Assembly: GCA_934692485.1 (NCBI GenBank)
Contig: CAKUTX010000003.1
Location: 124,001 to 188,000, forward strand
Source of the DNA: an uncultured Candidatus Melainabacteria bacterium
Lineage (GTDB): Bacteria; Cyanobacteriota; Vampirovibrionia; Gastranaerophilales; Gastranaerophilaceae
Direction of reading: 5' to 3'
Length of the DNA: 64,000 nt
Shown: piece by piece, positions 36,483-44,844 of the stretch
Layout of the letters: each line of letters begins with the position of its first letter
Numbering within the stretch: position 1 is the first letter of the stretch
Position numbers and translations under genes: made by a program
The notes under the pieces: model-generated
What the model saw: only the letters and a program-made list of their open reading frames with translations
What the model was told of the DNA's origin: nothing
Database searches by the model: none

Positions 36483-39026
36483 ATGACAACTAACTTAATC
36501 AACAATTACATAAGCACTGTTAAACAGCCGGCAATGCAAGCTTCTCCAAAGAATATTCAAGAGAAGAAGCCGAAACCTGACTTTGATATTGAAACAGAAT
36601 TGAGCACACGTACATTTATCAAGCCATTGGAAGGGAAAGGGCATTTAGTCAGAGAAAGTATTGTAAATGCTCCAGCAGCTTTTATAAAAGATTCTGCATA
36701 TAAGGTAAAAGCCTTTAAGCATGCTCTAAATGGCGATGCAAACGATCACGAACTCGGGAAATTGAACGATGTCGGTCTTACTCTCGGTGGAATTGCAATC
36801 GCAGGATATTTGGCTAGCAGAAAACAAACTCCATTGACTAAAGGAATGGAATTTGTCGGCTTAGCTTCTTTTCTCGCATCAATGTCTTTGTGGCCAAAAA
36901 TTGCAATCCAACTTCCTGCATATCTAATTCATGGTGTTAATGTAAAAAAACAGTACGAAGATAGTTTTGGCAGAAAGAAACCATTTTATCAAGACCCTCA
37001 ATTTATCCCTTGGGATTTATATTCTGACAAAGAAATCCAAAAAATGGGTAATAGATTAGGCATAAGTAAAAAAATTCCAAATAGACGAGATGCTATTCAA
37101 GAAAAAATGAAGAAATTAGCTATTCAGAATAATACTCTTTGGATGCTTACTGCAGGTTTTGCAACCCCTGTCATGAGTGCACTTATTTGTAATCAGACAG
37201 AACCGCTACTTGCAAAATGGCTAAATAATCGCAAAAATAAAAATGCAGATGAGATTTTAACAAATTTAGACGCTTATTCATCTAGGAAATATAGCACGGA
37301 AGCAACTTACAAAAAGTTGGATATTATAATAGGAAAATATAACAATAAACCGGTAAATGATGAATTAATCCAATCTATTACAGATGTGTTTACAGAAAAC
37401 ATGGATTTAGTTACTGCTGAAAAAATAAAATTAGATTTGAAAAATATAATGCAAACCAATGCTCATTCTATTGATGAAAATTCGGCAAAAGAAATTGCTA
37501 AAAATCTTCGGAAATTACTCGAAAGTAAACCAATCCCTAAAGAAGCTATTGCATCAATTTTACCTGACAAAGCTGCAATGGTAAAATTATTCAAAGATTA
37601 TAATTTATTTAACCCTAATGCTCAAAGTATTGATGTAAAAAATGCCAGCGACAAAATTTTGTATACCATTATTACCAACATAAAGAAATATAATGAAAAT
37701 GCTCCAGAGGATAAACAAGTTGATTTAACCTACGTAAAAAAATTAATCGCAAGCAATAATAAAGACAAACATCCGATAAAAAGTGTCCTTAACTCGGTTA
37801 ATAGTAGTACATTAAATTCATCATTGCAAGAAAAATTACATACCGTAGCAAGATATTTTGATTTATTTGCCGCAAAACGAAATGCTCTTAATGAGTATGC
37901 CGTAACAAAAGTGGGCTCAGCTCCTGAGACCGTAATTGCAAATTATTGGAACAATATTTCAAATGATTTGTTAAAAACGTTAGGAATATCTTCTTCTGAA
38001 ATCGAAAAAGTTCGATTTGATAGAAGCCTTTTGGGTGAACTTTTGAGAGGAAAAATTGAAAAAATTGTTTCTAATGACACTGAATTTAATAGAGTAATGA
38101 AAGACCTTGTTGCAAAAGTCGCTCATTTGAACAGCGAAATAAAACCAAGCGACTTATCTGCTCCGCTGTTAAACAACGGAGGTCCAAAATCAGCATATGA
38201 TACAGTTGTAGATACTGAATTTGATAAATTTGCAAAAGAGCTTAAAAAAGCTGGATTTACCAGAACTGCAGAAGCTATAACAAACAATGATAACAGCGTT
38301 GGAACATTAAAAAATGTACAAAAAGCTTTCGTTTCAGAAAGACTTTTGGGAGTAAAAAGTTCCTTCTACAGATTAATTAACACGCTTGATTTTTACAGAC
38401 GAATAGCAACACACGCTAACGATATGCAATCTATAAAAGATTATCCTAGAGAAATTAAAGAAGAAATTATTGAGTTGTGCAAGATTATGACTTTACAAGG
38501 TCATTCTTCCGATAGTGCAACAAAATTTTATATGCTTAGAAATCCTCATCCGTCTATGGACAGAAGCCCTCTTGAAGTTAAAAATGGCAAAGTAGTAAAT
38601 AAATATTTTGGCAATGTGGCAGGTGTAACAGATATTCCTGGTGATAAATATTTCTATCAACATGCAATGCAATTGATGTTTGAAGAAGGATTAAGTCCGG
38701 AAACAAAAACTATTTTGGGTGAAGGCATTATAAAAGATGAAGTTAAAAATTATAGAAATCTTATCTTAGAAAAAATCGGTGGAGAGAGTTATTTCGCAAA
38801 ACCTCGCCATAGAGTTCGTCCAGTTAGTGATGCTGGCTCTGAGTTGAAATTCTTGTTGACAGGTATTGCTCCTGATGAACTATTCTTTAAGGCAGGACAA
38901 CAAGCTTACAACACTAAAAAATGGCTCAAAATCTTTGGAACATTTGGAGGTGTATTGTTAGGTGTAACTGTTCTTGCTCAATTCTTCTTAGGCAAAATGC
39001 CAAACAAAAAGGTGGATAAAAAATGA
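36483..39026 (+). CDS. Lineage-specific large membrane protein B of the GH13 operon
   Basis: An 847-residue protein of unknown function. The N-terminal third has hydrophobic segments (LTLGGIAIAGYLASRK, FLASMSLWPKIAIQLPAYLIHG, LWMLTAGFATPVMSALICN) and shares a module with the previous protein. Residues about 250-800 are alpha-helical and soluble, with no catalytic motif I can name. One helix near the end (IFGTFGGVLLGVTVLAQFF) anchors it. The start is one base after the upstream stop, and its TGA overlaps the next ATG (ATGA), so all three genes are translationally coupled. Confidence 0.7.
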   Translation: MTTNLINNYISTVKQPAMQASPKNIQEKKPKPDFDIETELSTRTFIKPLEGKGHLVRESIVNAPAAFIKDSAYKVKAFKHALNGDANDHELGKLNDVGLTLGGIAIAGYLASRKQTPLTKGMEFVGLASFLASMSLWPKIAIQLPAYLIHGVNVKKQYEDSFGRKKPFYQDPQFIPWDLYSDKEIQKMGNRLGISKKIPNRRDAIQEKMKKLAIQNNTLWMLTAGFATPVMSALICNQTEPLLAKWLNNRKNKNADEILTNLDAYSSRKYSTEATYKKLDIIIGKYNNKPVNDELIQSITDVFTENMDLVTAEKIKLDLKNIMQTNAHSIDENSAKEIAKNLRKLLESKPIPKEAIASILPDKAAMVKLFKDYNLFNPNAQSIDVKNASDKILYTIITNIKKYNENAPEDKQVDLTYVKKLIASNNKDKHPIKSVLNSVNSSTLNSSLQEKLHTVARYFDLFAAKRNALNEYAVTKVGSAPETVIANYWNNISNDLLKTLGISSSEIEKVRFDRSLLGELLRGKIEKIVSNDTEFNRVMKDLVAKVAHLNSEIKPSDLSAPLLNNGGPKSAYDTVVDTEFDKFAKELKKAGFTRTAEAITNNDNSVGTLKNVQKAFVSERLLGVKSSFYRLINTLDFYRRIATHANDMQSIKDYPREIKEEIIELCKIMTLQGHSSDSATKFYMLRNPHPSMDRSPLEVKNGKVVNKYFGNVAGVTDIPGDKYFYQHAMQLMFEEGLSPETKTILGEGIIKDEVKNYRNLILEKIGGESYFAKPRHRVRPVSDAGSELKFLLTGIAPDELFFKAGQQAYNTKKWLKIFGTFGGVLLGVTVLAQFFLGKMPNKKVDKK

Positions 39027-40768
39027 TAAATTCAACTAATTTGCTTACAATTAAATCGCAACAAGTAAATAATAAAGTTGGTGTTACAACAACTCCACCA
39101 ATAACAACTCCTGACGTTCAAACCGTTTCTAATTCTGGATTGTTAACTAATTACTTAAATAATCTTGCAATGATAAATACTCCTGTTGTTAAGAAACCTG
39201 AAAAAGTTACAACAAACAAAGAAATTGCACCAATAGATTATCATAACAATTTGAGAACAATGTTTAGAAATAATGAAGCAAAAATTTTAGCAATTATACC
39301 AAGAACATTTAATGCAAAAGACACAAATGGAAACGAATATATTGACGGAAACGAAGAACACGGAACATTTTTGAACGCAATAGAAAGGTTAGATGAGGTA
39401 AAAGCAGATGGATTTAATACTTTACACGTTTTACCTATAAACCCTCCAGGAAAAATGAAAGCAATGGGAACTGCTGGTTCGGTATATTCTCCAAAAGATA
39501 TTTTAGCGATAGATCCAAACCTTATTGACCCTAAAGATCCTAGAAGTGATAAAGAACAATTTAAAGCTTTTATTGATGAATGTCATAAACGAAATATTAA
39601 AGTAATGATAGATTTACCAAGTTGCGCATCATACGATATGTTCTTGGAACATCCTGAATGGATGGCAATAGAAAGTGACGGCTTGGCAAAAACACCTCAA
39701 GGATGGAACGACATCAGAATGTTTCAACCTTGGGAAGATGAAGGAAAAAGAACTTTAAACCCTAAACTTTTAGAATTGCATAAACAGTTTGTTGATATGT
39801 GTATCGACTTAGGAGTTGACGGAATTAGAGCCGATGTAGGACGAGCTAAACCTGTTGAATTTTGGGATGTATTAATTCCATATTCTCATATGAGAGATCC
39901 TCAATTCGGCTGGTTAGCTGAAACTTACACGTACGAAGATGCTTCTCCTCAAGCAAACATGCCTTATGACAGACCACAAGACTCTTTAAGAGCAGGATTT
40001 GATTCAATATACGGGCAATACCATATTTTTAATGAATGGCCTAATGCAAAAACATTTATGGACTACGTAAAAGAACAATTGGATATGTCATATAGTTTAC
40101 CAAAAGGGAAATCAATAATTGGCTCTTTTGCAACACATGATGACATTTCTCCGATGTTCCATGGCGGTGGAGATTATTGTAACCTTACTATGGGGTTGCA
40201 AGCTACATTACCAATGTTAAACCCTTATATTGTTGACGGATACCAATCTGGAGATAATTATTCTTATTCTTATGAAAACCAATACAATCCCGTAACCCAA
40301 ACAGATAATCACGAAATGACCGTACATAGGGGACGATTAGATATTTTCAACCTTTCAAGAAAACCAGGTGGCAAAGAGCCTGAAATCGGTCAGTTTATGA
40401 GAGAAGCTTTTGCAATGCGCGATAAATATTTGGACGTAATCACAAAAGGAACATTTATTCAGCTCAACAAGTCTGGCGATAAAAACGACCAAATAATCGC
40501 CTATGCAAGACATTTGAATGGAAAAACATTGCTGGTTGTTGCTAACAAGAATGTAAATCGTTCTGTTGCAGCAAAAATTAAAGTTCCAACATTAAAAGCA
40601 AATCAAGAATTGAAAAATCTGCTTCCTACTTATGGCAAAGAAAGTATTTTGCAAGCAAGAGATAATGAACTTCGCGTTGATTTAGGGCCAGCAAGAGTCC
40701 ACGTATTTGAAATTGATACCCCAAATATCGAAAATTATTGCGATAAAATTTATAAGCAAAACATATAA
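39023..40768 (+). CDS. GH13 alpha-amylase family protein without signal peptide
   Basis: A 581-residue TIM-barrel glycoside hydrolase. GH13 region II GIRADV supplies the nucleophile Asp, region III FGWLAETY the acid/base Glu, and region IV FATHDD the third Asp, so the triad is intact. Region I reads VMIDLPSCAS and lacks the usual Asn-His. Residues 1-75 are polar and low in complexity, with no signal peptide. An EF-hand-like DTNGNEYIDGNEE near residue 99 may bind calcium. The C-terminal beta domain is present. Role could be glycogen or oligosaccharide turnover; its coupling to two membrane proteins suggests an envelope-linked task. Confidence 0.82.
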   Translation: MINSTNLLTIKSQQVNNKVGVTTTPPITTPDVQTVSNSGLLTNYLNNLAMINTPVVKKPEKVTTNKEIAPIDYHNNLRTMFRNNEAKILAIIPRTFNAKDTNGNEYIDGNEEHGTFLNAIERLDEVKADGFNTLHVLPINPPGKMKAMGTAGSVYSPKDILAIDPNLIDPKDPRSDKEQFKAFIDECHKRNIKVMIDLPSCASYDMFLEHPEWMAIESDGLAKTPQGWNDIRMFQPWEDEGKRTLNPKLLELHKQFVDMCIDLGVDGIRADVGRAKPVEFWDVLIPYSHMRDPQFGWLAETYTYEDASPQANMPYDRPQDSLRAGFDSIYGQYHIFNEWPNAKTFMDYVKEQLDMSYSLPKGKSIIGSFATHDDISPMFHGGGDYCNLTMGLQATLPMLNPYIVDGYQSGDNYSYSYENQYNPVTQTDNHEMTVHRGRLDIFNLSRKPGGKEPEIGQFMREAFAMRDKYLDVITKGTFIQLNKSGDKNDQIIAYARHLNGKTLLVVANKNVNRSVAAKIKVPTLKANQELKNLLPTYGKESILQARDNELRVDLGPARVHVFEIDTPNIENYCDKIYKQNI

Positions 40769-40807
40769 AACACCTACAATAGGCACATTAAATAAACAAA
40801 CGAAGAA

Positions 40808-40846
40808 ACAGTTATCAAAGTTAATATTTGATAGCTGTTTTTTGAT
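40808..40846 (+). terminator. Terminator after the GH13 operon
   Basis: ACAGTTATCAAA and TTTGATAGCTGT pair (one G-T) around a short loop, followed by a T run. Confidence 0.7.
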
Positions 40847-40870
40847 TTTTTTTAATGTTTGAGTTAGAAT
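40842..40870 (+). promoter_or_regulatory. Promoter of panD
   Basis: TTGATT (40842-40847), 17-base spacer, TAGAAT (40865-40870), 33 bases before the panD ATG. Confidence 0.65.
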
Positions 40871-40903
40871 AGTCGCGCGAGATATAAATAAGCGAGGTAA
40901 AGT

Positions 40904-41257
40904 ATGTTGCAAGAATTTATAAGTTCAAAGATACATAGAGCAACAGTTACAGATGCAAATCTTAACTACGTTGGTTCTATAACCATAGATGAAACATTGA
41001 TGAAAGCTTCCAATATAAAAGAATGGCAAAAAGTTGATATTTTGGATATTAACAATGGAGAAAGATTTCATACATATGTAATAAAAGGGAAAGCTGATTC
41101 CGGAATGATTTGTTTGAACGGAGCTGCTGCAAGAAAGGTTCAACCTGGAGATAAAGTTATAATTATTGCTTACGGGCTTTACAACCCTGAAGAATTGGAA
41201 GGTTATAAACCGACAATTGTAATTGTAGATGACGAAAACAAAGTTGTAAAAAAATAG
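40904..41257 (+). CDS. panD: Aspartate 1-decarboxylase proenzyme
   Basis: Makes beta-alanine for pantothenate and coenzyme A. The 117-residue precursor self-cleaves at Gly-Ser in YVGSITID (residues 23-30), leaving a pyruvoyl group. [14 protein letters not shown] at the start and [19 protein letters not shown] near residue 72 are diagnostic. Length matches the family. It has its own promoter, and coaE lies far upstream at 8.3 kb. Confidence 0.96.
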   Translation: MLQEFISSKIHRATVTDANLNYVGSITIDETLMKASNIKEWQKVDILDINNGERFHTYVIKGKADSGMICLNGAAARKVQPGDKVIIIAYGLYNPEELEGYKPTIVIVDDENKVVKK

Positions 41258-41314
41258 AAAATTCGGTTTAAAATCTGGATTTTCATCTTAAGTCTTAATG
41301 TTTGTACACACTAC

Positions 41315-41343
41315 TTGCAAATAAAGATTTAACATAATATAAT
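41315..41343 (+). promoter_or_regulatory. Promoter of rpmI-rplT
   Basis: TTGCAA (41315-41320), 17-base spacer, TATAAT (41338-41343). The transcript would have a leader of about 80 bases, including a CGTGC-AAT-GCACG hairpin at 41402-41414 close to the rpmI ribosome site, a possible target for L20 autoregulation. Confidence 0.65.
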
Positions 41344-41428
41344 TTTATTATAGAAATTTTATGGCTTTGGTATGCCTGAAGTTTCGTTTAGTACACTTAG
41401 CCGTGCAATGCACGAGAAAGAGGTTAAA

Positions 41429-41638
41429 ATGCCAAAAATGAAAACACACAAGTCTGCTGCAAAACGTTACAAAGTTACTGCAACAGGTAAAATTGTTAGA
41501 AGACAAGCTGGTATCGGCCACTTACTTCAACACAAATCTGCTTCAAGAAAACGCAGAATTTTCAAGATGATTTCAATTTCTGAATCACATTTCAAATTGA
41601 TTTCAAAAGAGTTACCTTACAGAAAGTATGCAAGATAG
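41429..41638 (+). CDS. rpmI: 50S ribosomal protein L35
   Basis: A 69-residue ribosomal protein. MPKMKTHKSAAKRYKVTATGKIVRRQAG and the KSASRKRR stretch are diagnostic. ATG 41429 follows AGAGG; in-frame upstream codons are part of the leader. It is followed 11 bases later by rplT. The usual upstream partner infC is absent; panD is the upstream gene instead. Confidence 0.96.
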   Translation: MPKMKTHKSAAKRYKVTATGKIVRRQAGIGHLLQHKSASRKRRIFKMISISESHFKLISKELPYRKYAR

Positions 41639-41649
41639 GAGGCAGATAA

Positions 41650-42000
41650 ATGAGAGTAAAACGTGGTAATGTATTACGCAAAAGACATAAAAAGATTTTA
41701 AAATTAGCTAAAGGCTTCGTTGGTGCTAGAAGCAGAATTTTCAAAGTTGCTAACATCGCTGTTATGAAAGCTTTGAAATACGCTTACAGAGATAGACGTG
41801 CTACAAAACGCAATATGCGTAGCTTGTGGATTGTTAGAATTAACGCAGCTGTTAGAGAACGCGGTATGAGCTACTCTAAATTTGTAAATGCTTGCAAAAA
41901 AGCTAACATTACTGTTAACAGAAAAATGCTAGCTGACTTAGCTGTTAGAGATCCTGAAGCTTTTTCAGTAGTATTTGAAGCTGCTAAAGCTGCTAAATAG
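41650..42000 (+). CDS. rplT: 50S ribosomal protein L20
   Basis: A 116-residue ribosomal protein that binds 23S rRNA early in assembly and in many bacteria also represses its own operon. [49 protein letters not shown] and [19 protein letters not shown] are standard. The ribosome site AGGAGGCAG lies just before the ATG. Last gene of rpmI-rplT. Confidence 0.97.
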   Translation: MRVKRGNVLRKRHKKILKLAKGFVGARSRIFKVANIAVMKALKYAYRDRRATKRNMRSLWIVRINAAVRERGMSYSKFVNACKKANITVNRKMLADLAVRDPEAFSVVFEAAKAAK

Positions 42001-42022
42001 TTAATATCTTTATGATTGTGTT

Positions 42023-42053
42023 AAAAAGAGGCTATGATTGTAGCCTCTTTTTT
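42023..42053 (+). terminator. Terminator after rplT
   Basis: AAAAAGAGGCTA, 6-base loop, TAGCCTCTTTTTT. Confidence 0.88.
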
Positions 42054-42083
42054 CATGTTTTTTAACATTTCTTTACAAAAAAG

Positions 42084-42117
42084 CAATTTTTTAGAAATAA
42101 AATACTTTATATAAATA
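42084..42117 (+). promoter_or_regulatory. Shared promoter-like element, site C
   Basis: CAATTT at 42084 and CTTTATATAAATA at 42105-42117, distance 21. It closely matches site A even between the blocks (TTAG and AATA). Ends 26 bases before ATG 42144. Confidence 0.65.
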
Positions 42118-42143
42118 AGGTTAGGTTAATTTGGAGAAACGTT

Positions 42144-42623
42144 ATGATAGGCGGTGATTTCGATACACCTATAATGTATCAGGATTTGGCGAACAGTACA
42201 ATGGGACCAATGTACATTCCGTTTGGAACAATGGCAGGAATGTCCGGATACGGAACAGGTATTGCCGGCATTAACTCTAATTATCTTGGCGGAGCAAGAA
42301 TGAGACGCCAACTTGATAGGGATAAAATTGAAGTATCCAATAGAAAAGGAAATCAAGATTCGCATACTCTCAGAAATGCCTTAATTGTTATTGGCGCTTG
42401 CATTGCCTTAGGAAGCATTGCTCCTATTCGAAAAAGTATCAAAAAAGCAGGTGGAATATCGAAATATATAAAAAGCTTTTTTTCAAAAAAAGCTAAACCT
42501 ACACCAAAAAATTCTGGAGTAGGAACCTCAATTAAAAACGGGGTTAATGCCATTGGTAGAGGCATTGCGAAACCGTTTAAAGCAGTAGGAAACTATTTTT
42601 CAAAAATATTTCATAAAAAATAA
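42144..42623 (+). CDS. Lineage-specific membrane protein, 159 residues
   Basis: I do not recognise it. The first 50 residues are Gly-, Met- and Tyr-rich (TMAGMSGYGTGIAGIN). One hydrophobic segment follows (LRNALIVIGACIALGSIAPI), and the last 60 residues are very basic, with KSFFSKKAKP and NYFSKIFHKK. A membrane-anchored, nucleic acid- or phospholipid-binding tail is possible but unproven. It is driven by promoter-like site C and has GGAG upstream. A terminator follows, so it is monocistronic. Confidence 0.65.
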   Translation: MIGGDFDTPIMYQDLANSTMGPMYIPFGTMAGMSGYGTGIAGINSNYLGGARMRRQLDRDKIEVSNRKGNQDSHTLRNALIVIGACIALGSIAPIRKSIKKAGGISKYIKSFFSKKAKPTPKNSGVGTSIKNGVNAIGRGIAKPFKAVGNYFSKIFHKK

Positions 42624-42659
42624 TTAAGTAATCATAATCCTTATATCCCCTTATAAATA

Positions 42660-42686
42660 GTGCAAGTTGTTTTATCTTGCACTTTT
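42660..42686 (+). terminator. Terminator before yajQ
   Basis: GTGCAAG, 9-base loop, CTTGCAC, then TTTT. It ends the transcript of the 42144 gene. Confidence 0.7.
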
Positions 42687-42716
42687 CTATGTTATAATTA
42701 AAAAAAAGGAGGGAAT

Positions 42717-43217
42717 ATGGCTAAAGATTGTAGTTTTGATATTGTTTCAGAATTTGACAAGCAGGAACTTGTAAACGCAATAGATCAAGTAAAAAGAGAA
42801 CTTTCATCGAGATTTGACCTAAAAGGTTCAAATTCTTCAATAGAATTGGAAGCTGATAAATCAATAACAATTACAACAAGCGACGATATGAAATTAAGAA
42901 ATATTTATGATATTCTTCAATCAAAACTTGTAAAGAGAAATTTGAGCACAAGAATTTTAGAGCCACAGTCTGCAGAAAACGCTCTTGGTGGACAAGTAAG
43001 ACAAATTATCAATTTGAGAAAAGGACTTAATCAAGAACTGGCTAAAAAAATTGTTGCAGATATTAAAGATTCTAAGAAAAAAGTTCAAGCATCAATTCAA
43101 GGAGAACAGGTTCGCGTTTCTGGGAAAGATAAAGATGACTTGCAAGAAATAATTAAACTCCTTCGCTCTAACGAAGAGAAATACGATTATCCACTACAAT
43201 TTACAAATTACAGATAA
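42717..43217 (+). CDS. YajQ family nucleotide-binding protein (DUF520)
   Basis: A 166-residue protein of the YajQ family. It begins AKDCSFDIVSEFDKQELVNAIDQ, has SSRFDLKGSNSSI and ends LQEIIKLLRSNEEKYDYPLQFTNYR, all typical. YajQ proteins bind nucleotides, including c-di-GMP in Xanthomonas, but the role is unknown in most species. A strong ribosome site AAAAAGGAGGG and a TATAAT at 42692-42697 precede it. Monocistronic. Confidence 0.93.
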   Translation: MAKDCSFDIVSEFDKQELVNAIDQVKRELSSRFDLKGSNSSIELEADKSITITTSDDMKLRNIYDILQSKLVKRNLSTRILEPQSAENALGGQVRQIINLRKGLNQELAKKIVADIKDSKKKVQASIQGEQVRVSGKDKDDLQEIIKLLRSNEEKYDYPLQFTNYR

Positions 43218-43240
43218 TTATTAACAACATTAAATAAACA

Positions 43241-43270
43241 AAGCGAGTAAAATTTTGCTCGCTTTATTAT
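43241..43270 (+). terminator. Terminator after yajQ
   Basis: AAAGCGAG, 10-base loop, CTCGCTTT, then ATTATT. Moderate T tail. Confidence 0.65.
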
Positions 43271-43339
43271 TAATCTTTTTGCTTTATAGTAGCTATCAAG
43301 CATATTTTATGGTATTTTTATATAGGAGAGCTTTTAAAG

Positions 43340-43756
43340 ATGTATACAGTTAAAGAAGTTGCAGAAAAAATGAATATTTCAGAACACACGCTTCGTTTTT
43401 GGGCAAAAAGCGGATTTTTTCCTTTTGTAAAAAGAGATAAAAATAATATAAGAATGTTTTCTGATAACGATTTGGATTGGGTAAAAATAGTAAAATGTCT
43501 AAGAGCAGTCGGAACAGAGAATAAAGCAATCAAAAGATATATAGATCTTTGTATTAAGGGAGATTCTACAATTCCAGAACGCTATGGGATTATTCAAGCA
43601 ACAAAATTAAAAGCTCAAAAGCAAATGGATGAATTACAAAAGCAGATGGAATTATTGGATTTTAAAGAAAATTTTTATCAAAATTTGATAAAAAACAACC
43701 TTAAAGATACGTGGAATCCTATGAATAATCATGTTCCAGAAGATGCTGTGGTGTGA
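43340..43756 (+). CDS. MerR family transcriptional regulator
   Basis: A 138-residue regulator. The MerR winged helix is MYTVKEVAEKMNISEHTLRFWAKSGFFPFVKRDKNNIRMFSDNDL, followed by a coiled coil (residues about 85-125) for dimerisation. There is no obvious Cys-rich effector site, so it is not a typical metal sensor. The hydE gene starts 12 bases downstream. A MerR-type promoter occurs at dxs, but no link to this regulator is shown. Confidence 0.88.
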   Translation: MYTVKEVAEKMNISEHTLRFWAKSGFFPFVKRDKNNIRMFSDNDLDWVKIVKCLRAVGTENKAIKRYIDLCIKGDSTIPERYGIIQATKLKAQKQMDELQKQMELLDFKENFYQNLIKNNLKDTWNPMNNHVPEDAVV

Positions 43757-43768
43757 TGTAGGTTAAAA

Positions 43769-44764
43769 ATGAAAGATTTTTCAAAAAAAGAACTTATTGA
43801 AATTCTCGAAGATGAAACTCAAAACGATTGGCTTTTTTCCTTAGCAGACAATATTCGAAGAAAAAACGTTGGGGATGAAGTTCATTTGCGTGGGCTTATT
43901 GAATTTTCGAATATTTGTAAAAGGACATGCAAGTACTGTGGATTAAGGTGTGAAAATAAGCAACTTGACAGATATAGAATAAAACCTGACGATATTGTTT
44001 TTTACGCACAAAAAGCTGCAGAAATGGGTTACAAAACCATTGTATTGCAATCTGGAGAAGATGAATTTTATTCCAGAAACATATTGTGTAAAATTATAAA
44101 AGAGATAAAAAAACTAGATATTGCACTAACTTTAAGTATTGGAGAAAAAAGTTTTGATGATTACAAAGCGTTTAAAGAAGCTGGTGCTGACAGGTATTTG
44201 TTAAGAATAGAAACAACAGACAAAAATTTATACAAAAAAATGCACCCGAATATGAACTTTGAGAATCGAGTCAGATGTCTTAAGGATTTAGGCAAACTCG
44301 GGTACGAAGTAGGAACGGGTTGTCTTGTCGGGCTTCCAGAACAAACAATTAAATCTCTTGCAGATGATATTATGTTTTTTAAAGAAATAAATGCTGATAT
44401 GGTTGGGATAGGGCCGTTTATTGCGCACCCTAACACTCCATTAAAAGACTTTCCTAATGGCGATTTTACACTTGCATTAAAAGTTATGGCTTTAACAAGA
44501 ATAGTTTTAAAAGATGTTAATATCCCGGCCACAACCGCAATGGAAACACTTAACCCAAATGGGAGAATAATAGCACTGCAAAGTGGTGCAAATGTAGTTA
44601 TGCCAAATGTTACAACCACCGAATATAGGGCGAAGTATGAAATTTATCCTAATAAGATATGTATAAATGAAAACCCTTCACAATGTTTCAACTGTATAAG
44701 GGGGAAAATTAAATCTATAGGACGAACTATTTCAACCGGTTACGGTTTTAGAAATAAGAAATAA
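43769..44764 (+). CDS. hydE: [FeFe]-hydrogenase maturase HydE
   Basis: Radical SAM enzyme that helps build the di-iron site of [FeFe]-hydrogenase. The 331-residue protein has EVHLRGLIEFSNICKRTCKYCGLR with the cluster motif CKRTCKYC, followed by the HydE-type VLQSGED, GCLVGLPEQT, VGIGPFIAHPNTP and ATTAMETLNPNGR blocks. It implies that the host makes H2 by fermentation; hydF, hydG and the hydrogenase are not in the window. It follows a merR gene by 12 bases. Confidence 0.92.
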   Translation: MKDFSKKELIEILEDETQNDWLFSLADNIRRKNVGDEVHLRGLIEFSNICKRTCKYCGLRCENKQLDRYRIKPDDIVFYAQKAAEMGYKTIVLQSGEDEFYSRNILCKIIKEIKKLDIALTLSIGEKSFDDYKAFKEAGADRYLLRIETTDKNLYKKMHPNMNFENRVRCLKDLGKLGYEVGTGCLVGLPEQTIKSLADDIMFFKEINADMVGIGPFIAHPNTPLKDFPNGDFTLALKVMALTRIVLKDVNIPATTAMETLNPNGRIIALQSGANVVMPNVTTTEYRAKYEIYPNKICINENPSQCFNCIRGKIKSIGRTISTGYGFRNKK

Positions 44765-44787
44765 GAAGTTTAAAACAATTGATATGA

Positions 44788-44816
44788 TTGAAAACCATTG
44801 AAAAATATGTTAGAAT
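44788..44816 (+). promoter_or_regulatory. Promoter of pilin-lectin gene 1
   Basis: TTGAAA (44788-44793), 17-base spacer, TAGAAT (44811-44816). The promoter of pilin gene 2 uses the same TTGAAA and shares the AATATGT end of the spacer. It fixes the gene start downstream, at ATG 44845. Confidence 0.65.
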
Positions 44817-44844
44817 GAAATTATATAGAGAGATTGGAAATTTT

